DNA of 64,000 nucleotides from JAWKTV01 sp041398905 (GTDB lineage: Bacteria; Planctomycetota; Planctomycetia; Planctomycetales; Planctomycetaceae): NCBI GenBank assembly GCA_041398905.1, contig JAWKTV010000009.1:124001-188000 (forward strand). The letters are read 5' to 3'. The notes beneath the pieces are model-generated. The model searched no databases. It saw only the letters and a list, made by a program, of their open reading frames with translations, and was not told the origin of the DNA. A program made the position numbers and the translations under genes. Positions 1 to 12,372 of this stretch are shown in pieces. The first letter of the stretch is position 1. Each line of letters begins with the position of its first letter.

Positions 1-502
1 CCTCGGCGATCTGATTGTCCTTGCCGATCCAGAAGTTGAACCCGTCGCCGACCATCGCGTGCCACGCCTGAATCGTCAGTGGCAACTGCTGCGGGGCGTT
101 GGCGGAATCGTACTCGATCACCTCGTCGGGCATCTGGTGGTTGTAGCGAACCCGATCGTAACGGACCTGAAACTTCGTGCGACCGTCGCGAACCTCCTGC
201 ACGGTCATGCCCAGCGTCAGCTCGATTCGCAACCGATGCGTCTGCGGAGCGGCACCGTAGGGGGTCTGCACGACTTCCCGCTCGATGACCTTCCGCAGCG
301 GAAAACGTTCGCCGGGTTTGAGTCGCAACGCGAGTTGCGAGTCGGGAGCGTCGGCCGCACCTGGAGCATTGTCTTCGCTGACCCAGTCAGGCACGTCGAC
401 GTCCGCGGACTCCGTCGCGGCGTCATCGCTGCAGCCAGCGAACAGACCGACCGCACAGACGCAGATCACAAACGAACGCCCCAACAACGTCATCCATCGC
501 AT
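1..502 (-). CDS. Secreted lipoprotein, DUF6263-like (3' end outside window)
   Basis: This minus-strand frame stays open from an ATG at 502 to the window edge, so the C-terminus is missing. It opens with a short hydrophobic signal ending in LFAGC, a lipobox, so the protein is probably lipid-anchored. A Shine-Dalgarno GGAAGG lies 7 bases before the ATG and supports this start. The mature part is a soluble beta-rich domain (PGERFPLRKVIEREV, then VRYDRVRY and IEYDSAN) with the feel of DUF6263 lipoproteins, whose function is unknown. The family assignment is from memory and tentative; the lipoprotein call is firmer. It is divergent from typA. Confidence 0.6.
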   Translation of the reverse strand, partial: MRWMTLLGRSFVICVCAVGLFAGCSDDAATESADVDVPDWVSEDNAPGAADAPDSQLALRLKPGERFPLRKVIEREVVQTPYGAAPQTHRLRIELTLGMTVQEVRDGRTKFQVRYDRVRYNHQMPDEVIEYDSANAPQQLPLTIQAWHAMVGDGFNFWIGKDNQIAE

Positions 503-1040
503 GGAAACACCTTCCGTGGTGATGCGAAACGGAATGGCCGACAGGCACCGCCAGCCAACCGGGCGCAGAATCTCCAGCAGCCCAACCCGCCGCTAAAGAT
601 ACCAGCCGACGCTGCTGCGGGGAAAGACGAGTTCGGCGGGGTCGCATCGCCACGACCGAATGTAAGCGGCTCCAAGCCGAGTGTGGATGTTGATGAAGAA
701 TTCCTGTCGACTGACGGTGCAGTGTGGGCGTGGCTTGCCGAAATCCATGCGATTCACTGACTTTGGGAACCGCGAAAATCGCTCTCGCATCCTGCGCCCA
801 GCCCTGATAGAATTCGGCTCCCGCTTACCGCGGCTGGCGGTCTGCGCGCAGCCGCAGAGTCTCCAGCCGAGCCGTGTTGTCGCCGCGCCAGCCTCGGCCT
901 TGGCGATCAGTTCGGGATCAGCCTGCCTTTTTCCCGATGTTCGGCTCTCCTATTTTCCTGCCCAAGCGGTCAAGGTCTCGTCGGAGTTCCCCCAAGTGTC
1001 TGCCACTGCCTGCCTTATGCCTCCCGCCGCTGAATCGACC
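503..1040. other. Intergenic region between divergent genes
   Basis: About 540 bases separate the lipoprotein start from the typA start. It must hold the promoters of both genes. I see no convincing ORF: the frames here have no recognisable protein features. I see no RNA gene or clear hairpin. Confidence 0.4.
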
Positions 1041-2850
1041 ATGCGACGTACGGACCTGAGGAATATCGCGATCATCGCCACGTCGACCACGGGAAGACGA
1101 CCCTGGTCGATGCCCTGTTGCGTCAAAGCGGTCAGTTCCGGGAATCGGAACTCACCGTCGACTGCATCCTGGACTCGAACGATCTCGAACGCGAGCGCGG
1201 GATCACGATTCTGGCCAAGAACATCTCGCTGACCTACAAGGACGTGAAGATCAACGTCATCGACACGCCCGGCCACGCCGACTTTGGCGGCGAGGTCGAG
1301 CGCGTGCTGCGGATGGCCGACGGCGCGATCATGCTCGTCGACGCCTTCGAAGGCCCACGCCCGCAGACGCGCTTCGTCATGACCAAGGCCCTGGAAGTCG
1401 GCCTGAAGCCGCTCATCGTCATCAACAAGATCGACCGGCCCGACTGCCGACCGGAAGACGTGCTGATCGAGACTCTGCACCTGCTGGAAGAACTCGGCGC
1501 GGACGACCCGCTTTCGATTCCGCACATCTACGCCAGTGGACGTGCCGGCTTCGCCAGCGAAGACCCAATGGCCCGCGAAGGCGATATCCGTCCGCTCCTC
1601 GACATGGTGCTCGAACACATCCCCGGCCCGGTAGTCGATATCGACGGCGACTTCCAAATGATGACCACCACGATCACCTATTCGGAGTTCGTCGGTCGAA
1701 TCGCCATCGGCCGTATCGCGGCCGGCACCGTCAAACCGGGCGACCGCATCGTCGTCATGCGCGAGGACGGCACGAATGACTCGGCGACGGTGGAAAGCGT
1801 CGAAGTGTTCGACAAGCTTGGCCGCGTCAAGGTGAAGGAGGCCTCCGCCGGTGATGTCGTCGCGCTCGTCGGCCTGCCCGACGCCAACATCGGCGACACC
1901 ATCGCCGCCGCATCGAACCCCCGGGCGCTCACCCGCATCACCGTCGACGAGCCGACCCTCGCGATGGTCTTCACGATCAACTCGTCACCGTTCGCGGGCA
2001 AGAGCGGCAAGTACGTGACGAGCCGGCACCTTCGCGACCGCCTGCAACGCGAACTCAAAAGCAACGTCGCCCTCCGCGTCGAAGAAGCGGGAGCCAAGGA
2101 CTGTCTCAAGGTCTCCGGCCGTGGACTGCTGCACCTTTCGATCCTCATCGAAACGATGCGGCGGGAAGGCTACGAACTCTCCGTCGGCAAGCCCGAAGTC
2201 ATTCGCAAGCAGGTCGATGGCAAGTGGCTCGAGCCGTTCGAGGTGCTCGAAGTCGACATCCCCGCCGAACTGGTCGGCTCGGTCATGGAAATCGTCAACA
2301 CCCGCCGCGGCCAGTTGAAGGAGATGGCCGGCGGCGGCGGGACGCACACGCATCTCGAATTCGTCATCCCGGCCCGCGGCCTGATCGGACTCCGCACCCG
2401 ACTCCTCAACGCCACTCGCGGCGAGGCCGTCATCCATCACCGGTTCGACTCGTTCCAACCCGCCGAAGGCACGATCCCGCGGCGCAAGAACGGCGTGCTC
2501 GTCTCGCAGGACTCCGGCAAGGTGACCGCCTACGCCCTGTGGAAACTCGGCGAACGTGCCGACCTGTTCGTGCCGCCAGGTGCCGATGTCTACGAAGGCA
2601 TGATCGTCGGCGAGAACTCCGCGATAACGACATGGTCGTCAATCCGATTCGCGAGAAGAAACTGACCAACATCCGCTCGGCCGGCGCCGGCGACAACATC
2701 ATCCTCGAACCGCCGCGCGAGATGTCGTTGGAAGTCGCCCATCAGTACATCGAAGCCGACGAGTACGTCGAGGTCACCCCGGACGCGATCCGCCTCCGCA
2801 AAATCATGCTCCGCGAGTCCGACCGCAAGCGACAGGGACGTAACGAGTAG
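1041..2850 (+). CDS. typA: Ribosome-associated GTPase TypA/BipA (two frameshifts)
   Basis: A translational GTPase that binds the 70S ribosome and acts in stress adaptation and 50S assembly. From the ATG at 1041 the first codons give MRRTDLRNIAIIA, the TypA start. The P-loop continues one frame over because a C is missing in a CCC run near 1080 (expected HVDHGKTT). Then follow ERERGITI, DTPGHADF and NKIDRPDC for the GTPase, an EF-Tu domain 2-like barrel, an EF-G C-domain (AGGGGTHTHLEFVIPARG) and the TypA C-terminus. A second lost C near 2624 (GENS-RDNDMVVNPIREKK) moves the last 75 residues into another frame. Length restored is about 603 residues, normal for the family. A GC hairpin follows the stop. 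Confidence 0.93.
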
Positions 2851-2876
2851 TCCCAACGATTCGAGCGACTTCAAGT

Positions 2877-2897
2877 CCCGGCGCCATGGGCGCCGGG
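2877..2897 (+). terminator. Hairpin after typA
   Basis: A perfect 9-bp stem (CCCGGCGCC / GGCGCCGGG) with a 3-base loop lies 27 bases after the typA stop. Only a short T-run follows (GTGCTTTC), so it is a plausible but not canonical intrinsic terminator. Confidence 0.5.
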
Positions 2898-3208
2898 GTG
2901 CTTTCAACCAACGTGCGGTGTCGACGCCCGAGCGATGCACACTGCGACCAGGCTACGCCCCTGCTCGCTTCAAACCGGGCATCTGCCAAACCGGCATCGA
3001 GAGCAGCACCGATGGTGTCGCCATCAGGGCGACCGCTATTGTCAGTGAGCGAAGCAAAGTAAAGAGCGACGCACCGAGGCACAGCTGCGACAGCGGCACA
3101 GCTGCGACAACCGAGCCGCAGGCCCAAGCGAGACCCGCGCCGAACATCAGCACATCCCGACGCTTCGGGAGGACGGCGCAAGCAGCGAACTGACAAAGGT
3201 TTACAGAA
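2898..3208. other. Intergenic, weak hydrophobic ORF on minus strand
   Basis: Between the typA hairpin and the tRNA gene. On the minus strand 3153-2953 encodes a 66-residue hydrophobic frame beginning MLMFGAGLAWACG. It has no clear ribosome binding site and no family I recognise, and overlaps a 15-base direct repeat (GGCACAGCTGCGACA at about 3078 and 3096). It could be a small membrane protein or chance. I do not call it as a gene. Confidence 0.25.
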
Positions 3209-3282
3209 TGCGCCCGGCTGGACTCGAACCAGCGACCTCATGCATGTCAAGCATGCACTCTAACCAACTGAGCTACGGGCGC
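3209..3282 (-). tRNA. tRNA-Val (anticodon GAC)
   Basis: Read on the minus strand the sequence folds as a complete cloverleaf: acceptor GCGCCCG with CGGGCGC, D stem GCTC/GAGT, anticodon stem CATGC/GCATG around loop TTGACAT, variable AGGTC, and T arm GCTGG-TTCGAGT-CCAGC. U33 precedes anticodon GAC, giving tRNA-Val for GUC and GUU codons. The discriminator is A; CCA is not encoded and must be added by the nucleotidyltransferase. Confidence 0.95.
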
Positions 3283-3318
3283 TTGTGGACCTCTTCTTGC
3301 GAAGCTGTCCGGTCGGCA

Positions 3319-3347
3319 AGGGTAAGCCGTGGATGTGCGAGCGTCAA
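3319..3347 (-). promoter_or_regulatory. Possible sigma70-type promoter of tRNA-Val
   Basis: On the minus strand TTGACG is followed after 17 bases by TACCCT, about 36 bases before the tRNA 5' end. The -35 box is near consensus and the -10 box keeps T1, A2 and T6. The position fits a tRNA promoter, but the -10 is weak. Confidence 0.4.
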
Positions 3348-3585
3348 GCAATCCGGGCGGGTCGATTTGGGGAATTCGTCGCCCGGCGGATGAGCAGCGC
3401 CCGCCAGTACGGGCTGCGGGGGCTGCGTCGGTGAGGGAATGTCCAGCGACTGGCCGGTATCGAGCCGATCGCCGGTGACCGCCGCAGCGGAGGCCTTGGA
3501 AAACGAAGCTACAGGGTCGTTTCGGTCGGGGTGAGCGGGGTAAGATGGGGGGCCGTTTGTCCGCCTCTTGCTTGACCATCGACCG
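3348..3585. other. Intergenic upstream of uvrB
   Basis: No gene or clear promoter seen. The region should contain the uvrB promoter. Together with the tRNA leader it makes a stretch of about 300 bases without protein coding. Confidence 0.3.
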
Positions 3586-5690
<2,105 letters not shown>

Positions 5691-5722
5691 ATATGGCAGG
5701 CGGCCGAGGTGCACTGGAGTTG

Positions 5723-6391
5723 TCAGCCGTTGAGTCGCCACGCCTCCGCTTCTGCGTGAGCGGCCTTGATGCGACCGCTGGCCAGTGCGACGAGGTCCGC
5801 TTCGCGTCCCTTGCGACAGAGCGGTTCCAGGTCTTCCCAGGCGATCGCCTCACCAAACACGACATGCACGCGGCGCGGACGGGGAAAGATCGCACCCCGC
5901 GGCATCACCTCGTTGGCACCAGCGATGCCGATAGGGACCACCGGCGACTTGCAGCGGCGGACGAGGGCGATGAAGCCTGGCTTGAGCTGGCCCAACTCGC
6001 CGTCGCTGCTGCGAGTCCCTTCCGGGAAAATACCGACGTACAGCCCGTGCTCGATGCGCTTGCCCGCCTCACGCAGGGCGTCGGTGCTCGCGGCGTCGCG
6101 GCGAATCGGCATCACATACGTGTTGCGAATGATCCAGCCAACGATGGGGACTTTGAAGAGATTATCGCGCGCCAGGAAGCTGACCGGACGCTGGAGCGGC
6201 AGCCCCACCAGCAGCGGGTCGAGAAAGCTCTGATGATTGATCAGAAACAACGCCCCGCCATCCGGCAGACGCTCGTAGCCGCGGGCGCGGTACTTCATCC
6301 AGAAGCCGAACACGATGCGCAGCGTGAACCGGATCGTTCGCCAGACCCAGTTCGGATGGATCGGATCAGGAAGGGCTGCCTCGTCACCCAC
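5723..6391 (-). CDS. 1-acyl-sn-glycerol-3-phosphate acyltransferase (PlsC family)
   Basis: Transfers an acyl chain to lysophosphatidic acid in membrane phospholipid synthesis. The 222-residue protein has the NHQSFLD (HX4D) catalytic motif near residue 52, the substrate motif IFPEGTRS near 120, and VVPIGIAG further on, in the usual order. A hydrophobic segment before the HX4D motif suits membrane attachment. It ends just after the uvrB stop and converges with it. The metallophosphoesterase gene stops 3 bases upstream of its start region, so the two minus-strand genes may be co-transcribed. It could act on another lipid acceptor; family certain, exact substrate not. Confidence 0.85.
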   Translation of the reverse strand: MGDEAALPDPIHPNWVWRTIRFTLRIVFGFWMKYRARGYERLPDGGALFLINHQSFLDPLLVGLPLQRPVSFLARDNLFKVPIVGWIIRNTYVMPIRRDAASTDALREAGKRIEHGLYVGIFPEGTRSSDGELGQLKPGFIALVRRCKSPVVPIGIAGANEVMPRGAIFPRPRRVHVVFGEAIAWEDLEPLCRKGREADLVALASGRIKAAHAEAEAWRLNG

Positions 6392-6394
6392 CGT

Positions 6395-7988
6395 CTATTC
6401 CTCGACCCGCAGGATGCGGTGGCTGTCGAACACGCGGCCCCAGTGATCGGTCGCGCGAACGTCGATCCGGTGGGTACCGGGCGATAGCCCCGTCGGGATC
6501 GGCCCCTGCCACAGGTGACCCGTCACCCGGGGCGTCGGCAGCTTGCGGAAGTTCGGCGTCTGCGCCAGGATCGCAGCCTCGGCGTCGAACGTTCGCTGAT
6601 ACTTTGGGTCGACTCCCGGGACTCGCGGAAGCGTCGTCCATTCCCCCTCATCGACGCGCATCTCGACGTTCGTCTTCTCCGACCCGTTGAAGACGTTGAC
6701 CGTCACCAGCACCGGTTCATCCGCAGTCGCAGACGCCACTTCCGGCGTCGATCTCCATCTGGTAGTCGGGCGAACGACCGGCCGCGCGGTAGTCGAGGCG
6801 GTACTCCACGCCATCAAACGAGATGATCGAGTAACCATTCGGAGCGCCGTCTTTCATTGTCGTGTGCGGGATACCCCGCTCGTCCGGGGCGCCGCTCCAC
6901 CAACTGCCACAAACGGTGACGTTGATGATGTGATGGTGCGGCTCCGGGCCTTCCCAGCCATCGTCGCGTTTGATCCAGACGTGCTCGTGGTAGTGCGTAT
7001 GGCCGGAGATCGAGATGCAGAACGGGCGCTGCTCGATCATCCGGTACAGCTCCAGACGATCGCGGACTTCGATGAGCGGAATGTGCATCATCAGCACGAC
7101 CATCTGTTCGGGCGGTATGCCGGCAAGGTCGGCCTTGATGAAGTCGAGCTGCGCGGCCCCCAGGCCGGCCTGGTAGAACTTCTTGCCCGTCTCCGGCTGC
7201 ACCGTCCATTCGATGTCGTCGACGACGATGAAATGCACCGGTCCATAATCGAACGAGTAGTACGAAGGACCGTACACGCGTTCGTAGGTTTCGTTCGCCT
7301 GCCGGCGGTTCGGTGAATCGTAGTTGATGTCGTGGTTGCCCATGACGTTGTACCACGGAATGCCCAGCAGCGCGATCGAACGGTTCAGCGACTCGAACGT
7401 TTCGAGATTGTCGAACGCGATGTCGCCGAGCGTGACTCCGAACGCGGCCTTCGTGCCGACCAGTTCCTCGATCACGTCGTGCGAAATCCAGTCGACCTCC
7501 TTCTGGTCGCGCGGCTGCGGGTCGCCGAACAAGATCGCCTGAAAGCTTTCCGGCTCCTCCTGCCGATAGAGCGGAAAGTCGATCGACTCAGGCAGCGGGC
7601 CGGTCGCCGCGACACCCGGGTACTTGAAGTCCGGCGAGCCATTCGGCTTGTGGATGTAATAGAACCGCGGCAGGTTGTGCTCGCTGAGCGGAGTCCGCCA
7701 GCCGCTGGGTTTGATGACGAACACGATCGTGTCATCGTCCACCGACAGCTCGTACCGGCCGGCGGCGTCGGTTGACGTGATCTCGCGTCCGTTGGAGACC
7801 TTGACGCCCGGCAGCGTCGGCTCGCCAGCATCATGCACCCGGTTTCCGTTCGTGTCCTCGAACACGACGCCCCGGGCCAAGACCGCAGGGGACGACTGCG
7901 CGGTCAACGAGCGACCAACTGGCCCCAATGACAGGCCGAGCACCCCCAAGACTGCGACAACGACCGCGAGCGACATCAACCGGACCAT
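6395..7988 (-). CDS. Secreted calcineurin-like phosphoesterase with N- and C-terminal beta domains (one frameshift)
   Basis: A secreted metallophosphoesterase of unknown substrate. An N-terminal signal (residues 1-30) is followed by a beta-sandwich domain with a calcium-like loop (FEDTNGNRVHDAGE). The metal-binding core has GDPQ at 155, GD at 188, GNHD at 217 and GHTHYHEH at 329. This order (MetallophosN, Metallophos, MetallophosC) is common in Bacteroidetes and planctomycetes. The frame changes near 6740, after YQMEIDA. The next frame carries the rest of the C-terminal domain (VTVNVFNGSEKTNVEMRVDE) to the stop at 6395. The cell role is probably periplasmic phosphate ester or cell-surface hydrolysis; this is inferred from family only. 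Confidence 0.85.
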
Positions 7989-8094
7989 AGGACTTCGGCT
8001 CCTGGCAACGAAGGTGGGTGGAGGCCGAGAGTATAGGTCAGTCGTCCGGCGTGCGGGAGCGAAGCGGCGGGAGTATGAACATCGCGCGAAGAAC

Positions 8095-8124
8095 GCCCCC
8101 GGCTCGAACGTGTCGGCCGGGGGC
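8095..8124 (-). terminator. Hairpin after the DUF1501 gene
   Basis: A 9-bp stem GCCCCCGGC / GCCGGGGGC with a 12-base loop lies some 45 bases downstream of the DUF1501 stop. There is no strong T-run on either side, so it may be a terminator or a transcript-end stabiliser. Confidence 0.45.
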
Positions 8125-8170
8125 GCAAGGCAACTGGAAGTGAGACCGTCAGTTCGTTGGAGACGACCGG

Positions 8171-9469
8171 TTAGGCGAACAACTCCGGGATGACCTGACC
8201 GTCGCGAACGACCATGATCGGCCGGCCGGTGTTAGTGTGGAACTCCTTGGTGTGGTCGATGCCGAGCGTGTGGTAGAAGCTCGCGGCGACGTCGTCGGGG
8301 CTAAATCCCTCACCAGCCGGCTCGGTGCCATTCTCGGTCGAAGCACCGAGCACCTGACCACCCTTGATGCCGCCGCCCGCCAGCAGCATGAACATCGCCC
8401 GCGGGTAGTGATCGCGTCCGCCGCGCTGGTTGATCTTCGGCGTACGTCCGAACTCGCCGGTGACGAACACCGCCGTTTCCTGAAGCAGACCCTTCTCTTC
8501 CAGCCCCTGGAACAACGCCGCCAGACCTTCATCGAACGGCGGGAGAAGGTTGTCCTTCAGGCGGGCCCAGTTGTCGTTGTGGGTGTCCCAGCCGCCGGTC
8601 GAAATCGTTACGAACCGGACACCCGCCTCGACAAGGCGGGTCGCCAGCAGACAGCTCTGCCCGAAGTTCGACTCGCCGAACTTCTTTGAGTACTCCGGCG
8701 ACTCCTTGGAGACATCAAATGCCTCACGGGCGCGGGGCGAAGTGATCATCGCGTAAGCTTGCTGCGAAAACCGGTCGAGTCCCTGCAGCAACTGGCTGTC
8801 CTGCTCGATCGCGCTGAAGGTCGTGTCGATCCGCTGCAGCAGGTTCTGTCGACGTTCGACTTCCTCGACCGTCAGGCCACCTTGCAGGGAGACGCCGCGA
8901 ACCGAGTAGGGCGCGCCGAATCGCGGCGTCGAGTTCGTGTGCAGCGGAGCATACTGCACCCCCAGAAAGCCAGCCCGCTGGTTCGAGTTCGGAATCGAAA
9001 CGAACGGCGGCAGGTCCTTCGGACCGCCCAGCTCGCGAGTCACCACGGCACCGTAGCCGGGGTACTCCAGAGACGGGATCGGCTTGTTGCCGGTGTTGAC
9101 GTAGTCCGACCCGAGGCGGTGAGCGGCGAGCGTGTGCGAGACGCCACGAAGGATGCAGAACTTGTCGGCAACCGACGCGAGCTTCGGCAGGTGCTCGCAA
9201 ATCTCCATCCCTTCAACCTTCGTCTGAATCGGGTTGAATTCACCCCGGTGCGTATCGGGCGCGTTCGGCTTGAGGTCGAACGTATCCATATGGGTGGGAC
9301 CACCCGGCAGGTTGATGAAGATCGCCGCCTTCGCCTTCGCGGACGGGTTGATGACGCCCCCTTCGTTGGCGCGCAGATACGACCCCAGCGTCAGGCCGGC
9401 GAATCCGGCAGCGCCAACCTTCAGAAAATCGCGACGCGTCGAGCCGTCGCAGTTGCGATGCTTGGCCAT
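8171..9469 (-). CDS. DUF1501 domain protein, Tat-exported
   Basis: A 432-residue protein of the alkaline-phosphatase/sulfatase superfamily known as DUF1501, very abundant in planctomycetes and of unknown substrate. The Tat signal STRRDFLKVGAAGFAGL is at residues 10-26. The family hallmarks INLPGGPTHMDTFDLKP, SIPNSNQRAGFLGVQYAP, GGWDTHNDN and GEFGRTPKIN follow. I chose the ATG at 9469 because the twin-arginine motif then sits 12 residues in; a longer frame is open upstream without signal features. It lies downstream of the DUF1549/DUF1553 gene in the same direction, the usual pairing in this phylum. Confidence 0.9.
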   Translation of the reverse strand: MAKHRNCDGSTRRDFLKVGAAGFAGLTLGSYLRANEGGVINPSAKAKAAIFINLPGGPTHMDTFDLKPNAPDTHRGEFNPIQTKVEGMEICEHLPKLASVADKFCILRGVSHTLAAHRLGSDYVNTGNKPIPSLEYPGYGAVVTRELGGPKDLPPFVSIPNSNQRAGFLGVQYAPLHTNSTPRFGAPYSVRGVSLQGGLTVEEVERRQNLLQRIDTTFSAIEQDSQLLQGLDRFSQQAYAMITSPRAREAFDVSKESPEYSKKFGESNFGQSCLLATRLVEAGVRFVTISTGGWDTHNDNWARLKDNLLPPFDEGLAALFQGLEEKGLLQETAVFVTGEFGRTPKINQRGGRDHYPRAMFMLLAGGGIKGGQVLGASTENGTEPAGEGFSPDDVAASFYHTLGIDHTKEFHTNTGRPIMVVRDGQVIPELFA

Positions 9470-9528
9470 GTGACATTCCCTGTGAAAAGTGAATTGAACG
9501 AGATGTGAGTGAAGGAAAGCAGCTCGCA

Positions 9529-9556
9529 CCCCCGCCGACGCTGCCGTCGGCGGGGG
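9529..9556. terminator. Strong GC hairpin between the DUF1549 and DUF1501 genes
   Basis: An 11-bp perfect stem CCCCCGCCGAC / GTCGGCGGGGG with a 6-base loop lies in the 98-base gap between the two minus-strand genes. It may terminate or attenuate read-through from the upstream gene, or protect the 3' end of that message. No T-run follows, so intrinsic termination is not certain. Confidence 0.45.
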
Positions 9557-9567
9557 TGGCGTTGTCG

Positions 9568-12222
9568 TTAGTGATTGACGATGAACTCCTTGGTGTTCAA
9601 CAGCGTCCACAGCAGCCCCCGCAGTCCTTCAGCCGGGGTCGCGGCGGTGTTGATGAACTCATTTCCCAGCTCCACCTCAGCGGAACTTGGTTTGCGGCTC
9701 AACGTGCGAAGGTACGCATCTTCCACCAGCGAACTGGCGTCCAGAGCAGGGGCCGCCGACGGCTCCGGAGTCTCCGGCCGCAGTTCTGCGATCTTCGACT
9801 TCAGCTCTTCGACCTTCTCGCGGACCAGTTCCGCCTGCTTCTGCTTACCGGACTGCTTGGCTTTCGCCAGTCGCTGCCGGGCACTCGCCAATTGCGCTTC
9901 GAGAGACGCCAGTCGGCGTTCGTCCCCTTCCGACTTCGCCTCGTCGCCCTGCATACCCCGTGTGACGGTTCGCAACCAGCCATCATTTCGATCCATCAGG
10001 CGATAGATGTCGGCGTCGTTGCGGGTGAACACCACCTGCAGCAAAGACGCCTCCGCCGAGCGATCACAATCGCAGTTGCTGTCGCGCGTCGATCGGCCGA
10101 AGACGGTGAGGGCGTAGTTCGGCCCGGTGGTGGCATTGCGTCCAACACCAGGGATCGCGATTGCCCGGCTGTCCATGTCACTCAGGAACCGGCCGGCGAC
10201 TTCGTCGCTGGCGGTCGCGAGTTGCAGGGCGTCGTAAGCGGCCTCGGCCGGCAGTCGGCGGGGGACGCCGCGGGAGAAGTTTCGTTCGTCCAGCCGGTTC
10301 GTCTCGTTCGGTCGCCACGAACGCTGGTAAGCGTCGCTGCGGCAGATCTCGCGATGGACCCACTTCATGTCGTACCCACTCGCGATAAAGCCCTCAGCCA
10401 GGTAATCCAGCAACGCCTGGTTGGCGGGCGGGTTGGCGAGCGAGAGGTCATCGGTCGGCTCAACGATGCCGCGGTGGAAGTAGTTCGCCCACACGCGATT
10501 GACGAACGACTTCGCAAACAAACGCTTCTCGTCCTGGCGCAGCCAGTCCATCAGAGCGGTGCGCGGGTCTTCGATCTCGGCGAGGTTCACCTCGGCTGAA
10601 CCCAGCAGCCGCGCGGTCGTAGCCTGCGGTGCATCGTCTTCCTTCGTCTTACGACGGTTCGGACGTTCCTGCTGAACGACGAGTTCCGGGAACGGAATCG
10701 TCTTCCCTTCGCCGATCGCGTTCTCGATGGCGCGGCGTTGTTCGTTGCCGTTCTTGTTCTTCAGGTCGATTCCCGCAGCCTTCAGGATCTCATTGAACTC
10801 ATCCTTGTCACGTCCGTTGCGGGCGAAGTTGACTCGCGTGAAGAACTGCTCGAACTGCTGGAAGTCCGATTGCGTCCAGACATCGAATGGATGTTTGTGA
10901 CACTGGGCGCACTGGATGCGGGTTCCCATGAAGGTGTAGGCGAACCCGATCGCCCGGTCTTCCGTCGTGCGGAAGTTCTGTCGACCCCAGAAGTAGATCA
11001 GACCCGGTTGGTCCGCGAAGCTCGCCGACTCGTCGCGGTAGCAGTCGCTCATTCGTTCGCAGTAATCGCGATACGACTCGTCGGGCAACCGGCTCTGGGC
11101 GACGACGATGCCCTCCACGAGATCGTCGTAAGCGACGTTCTTCGCGACCCGCGCGTGTATCCAGTCGTACCAGTCCCGGCTCCCCGCCTGTCGGCGGACC
11201 GGGTTGACGTTATTGAGCTGTTCATCATTGCAGCCGGTCCAGTCGCACAGTCGAGTGGTCCACCAGGAAGCGTACGCTTCCGTGTTCAACAGCTCGTCGA
11301 TCTTGCGGGCGCGCTTGTCGGCGGAGGTGTCCGCCAGAAACGCCCGCACCTGCTCGACGGTCGGCAAGGTTCCCGTGATGTCCAGACTGACCCGACGCAG
11401 GAACTCTTCGTCGGTACACAGGTCCGATGGCACGACGCCCAGCTTTCGCAGCTTCGTCAGAATGTGATCGTCGATCGCTGTCGCAGCGGCCAGTTGCGGA
11501 TACCGATCACCCGTCAGGTCCGACACCGGACGCAGCACGGGCAAGGGCACCACCGCGTTGTCGTAAAAGGCCCCGACATGCGTGTCGCCCGGCTCGCCAC
11601 AGGTCACCAACCCTCCCGGCGTGATGTCGGCGATGACTTCATCGTTGCTCTGGAAGCGGGTCAGGCAGGTAACATCCTCACGGGTGCCATCGCCCCAGAC
11701 GGCAACAGCCTGCAACTGAATCTGCTGACCAGCCTCGCTGAAGAGCAACTCGTTGGGTGTGACTTCCAGACGCACGAGTTCCGGCGCGTCGTCCGCTCGC
11801 GGGGCTGCTCCCGACTCGATCCAGCGGAGCAAGAGGTGATGCTCCCAGCTTCCCTCGTCCATCCGCTTGCCGCCTTCATGCGGCTCGGTGAGGAGCGCCT
11901 TGTGGAGTGCGTAGCTGTCAGCCGCCGCATTGGTGTCGATACGGTCGAGAAGACCTGCGTGGTCCATCTTGAAGTCGTAGCCGAAGAGTGAGAGCTGGAA
12001 GCCGCCGCGGCCCTGGAACGAACCGTGGCACGCACGTCCGTTACAGCCGAGCTTTCCGAGCAACGGCACCGTGTGCCGCTGGAAGTCCGGAACCTCCTCC
12101 GCGCCAGCCGCGGCGAATCGTTCGCTCGCCGGGGCCAGGGTGACCTCCGCCGCTGGCAGACGCCCGCCCCACAATACCAGCACGCAGGCTGTCAACAGCC
12201 CGACCATTCCTGTCCGTCGCAT
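9568..12222 (-). CDS. PSCyt (DUF1549) and PSD1 (DUF1553) domain secreted protein
   Basis: An 884-residue exported protein of the planctomycete-specific cytochrome-like family. The start at 12222 has AAGGGG 6 bases upstream and is followed by a signal peptide. The N-terminal domain carries CNGRACHGSFQGRGGF, a haem-c-like motif with four residues between the cysteines. A Big-2-like beta domain is near 150-230, DUF1549 at about 270-480 with a true CAQCH haem site, and DUF1553 from about 570 to the end, with a coiled-coil insertion of about 60 residues near 770. The partner DUF1501 gene follows. The role is unknown; redox-linked polysaccharide breakdown has been proposed for such pairs. Confidence 0.9.
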   Translation of the reverse strand: MRRTGMVGLLTACVLVLWGGRLPAAEVTLAPASERFAAAGAEEVPDFQRHTVPLLGKLGCNGRACHGSFQGRGGFQLSLFGYDFKMDHAGLLDRIDTNAAADSYALHKALLTEPHEGGKRMDEGSWEHHLLLRWIESGAAPRADDAPELVRLEVTPNELLFSEAGQQIQLQAVAVWGDGTREDVTCLTRFQSNDEVIADITPGGLVTCGEPGDTHVGAFYDNAVVPLPVLRPVSDLTGDRYPQLAAATAIDDHILTKLRKLGVVPSDLCTDEEFLRRVSLDITGTLPTVEQVRAFLADTSADKRARKIDELLNTEAYASWWTTRLCDWTGCNDEQLNNVNPVRRQAGSRDWYDWIHARVAKNVAYDDLVEGIVVAQSRLPDESYRDYCERMSDCYRDESASFADQPGLIYFWGRQNFRTTEDRAIGFAYTFMGTRIQCAQCHKHPFDVWTQSDFQQFEQFFTRVNFARNGRDKDEFNEILKAAGIDLKNKNGNEQRRAIENAIGEGKTIPFPELVVQQERPNRRKTKEDDAPQATTARLLGSAEVNLAEIEDPRTALMDWLRQDEKRLFAKSFVNRVWANYFHRGIVEPTDDLSLANPPANQALLDYLAEGFIASGYDMKWVHREICRSDAYQRSWRPNETNRLDERNFSRGVPRRLPAEAAYDALQLATASDEVAGRFLSDMDSRAIAIPGVGRNATTGPNYALTVFGRSTRDSNCDCDRSAEASLLQVVFTRNDADIYRLMDRNDGWLRTVTRGMQGDEAKSEGDERRLASLEAQLASARQRLAKAKQSGKQKQAELVREKVEELKSKIAELRPETPEPSAAPALDASSLVEDAYLRTLSRKPSSAEVELGNEFINTAATPAEGLRGLLWTLLNTKEFIVNH

Positions 12223-12372
12223 GAAACGCCCCTTCGTCACTTAGCCAGGATCCGCAAATGGATATCCGTTCGCCGGTTGTACCGGCTGGTCCTTACCGCC
12301 CGCTCAATCCACTCCGCGCCCGGGTCAACTGCCCAAGCTGTTCTTTGACTTTCGTCCCAACGGCACCAACCG

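Noticed and set aside
3078..3110. Two GGCACAGCTGCGACA copies as a CRISPR
   Set aside because: Only two nearly adjacent copies with no spacers of regular size.
2953..3153. 66-residue hydrophobic minus-strand ORF
   Set aside because: Hydrophobic but without SD or family, and formed partly from a direct repeat; too weak to call.
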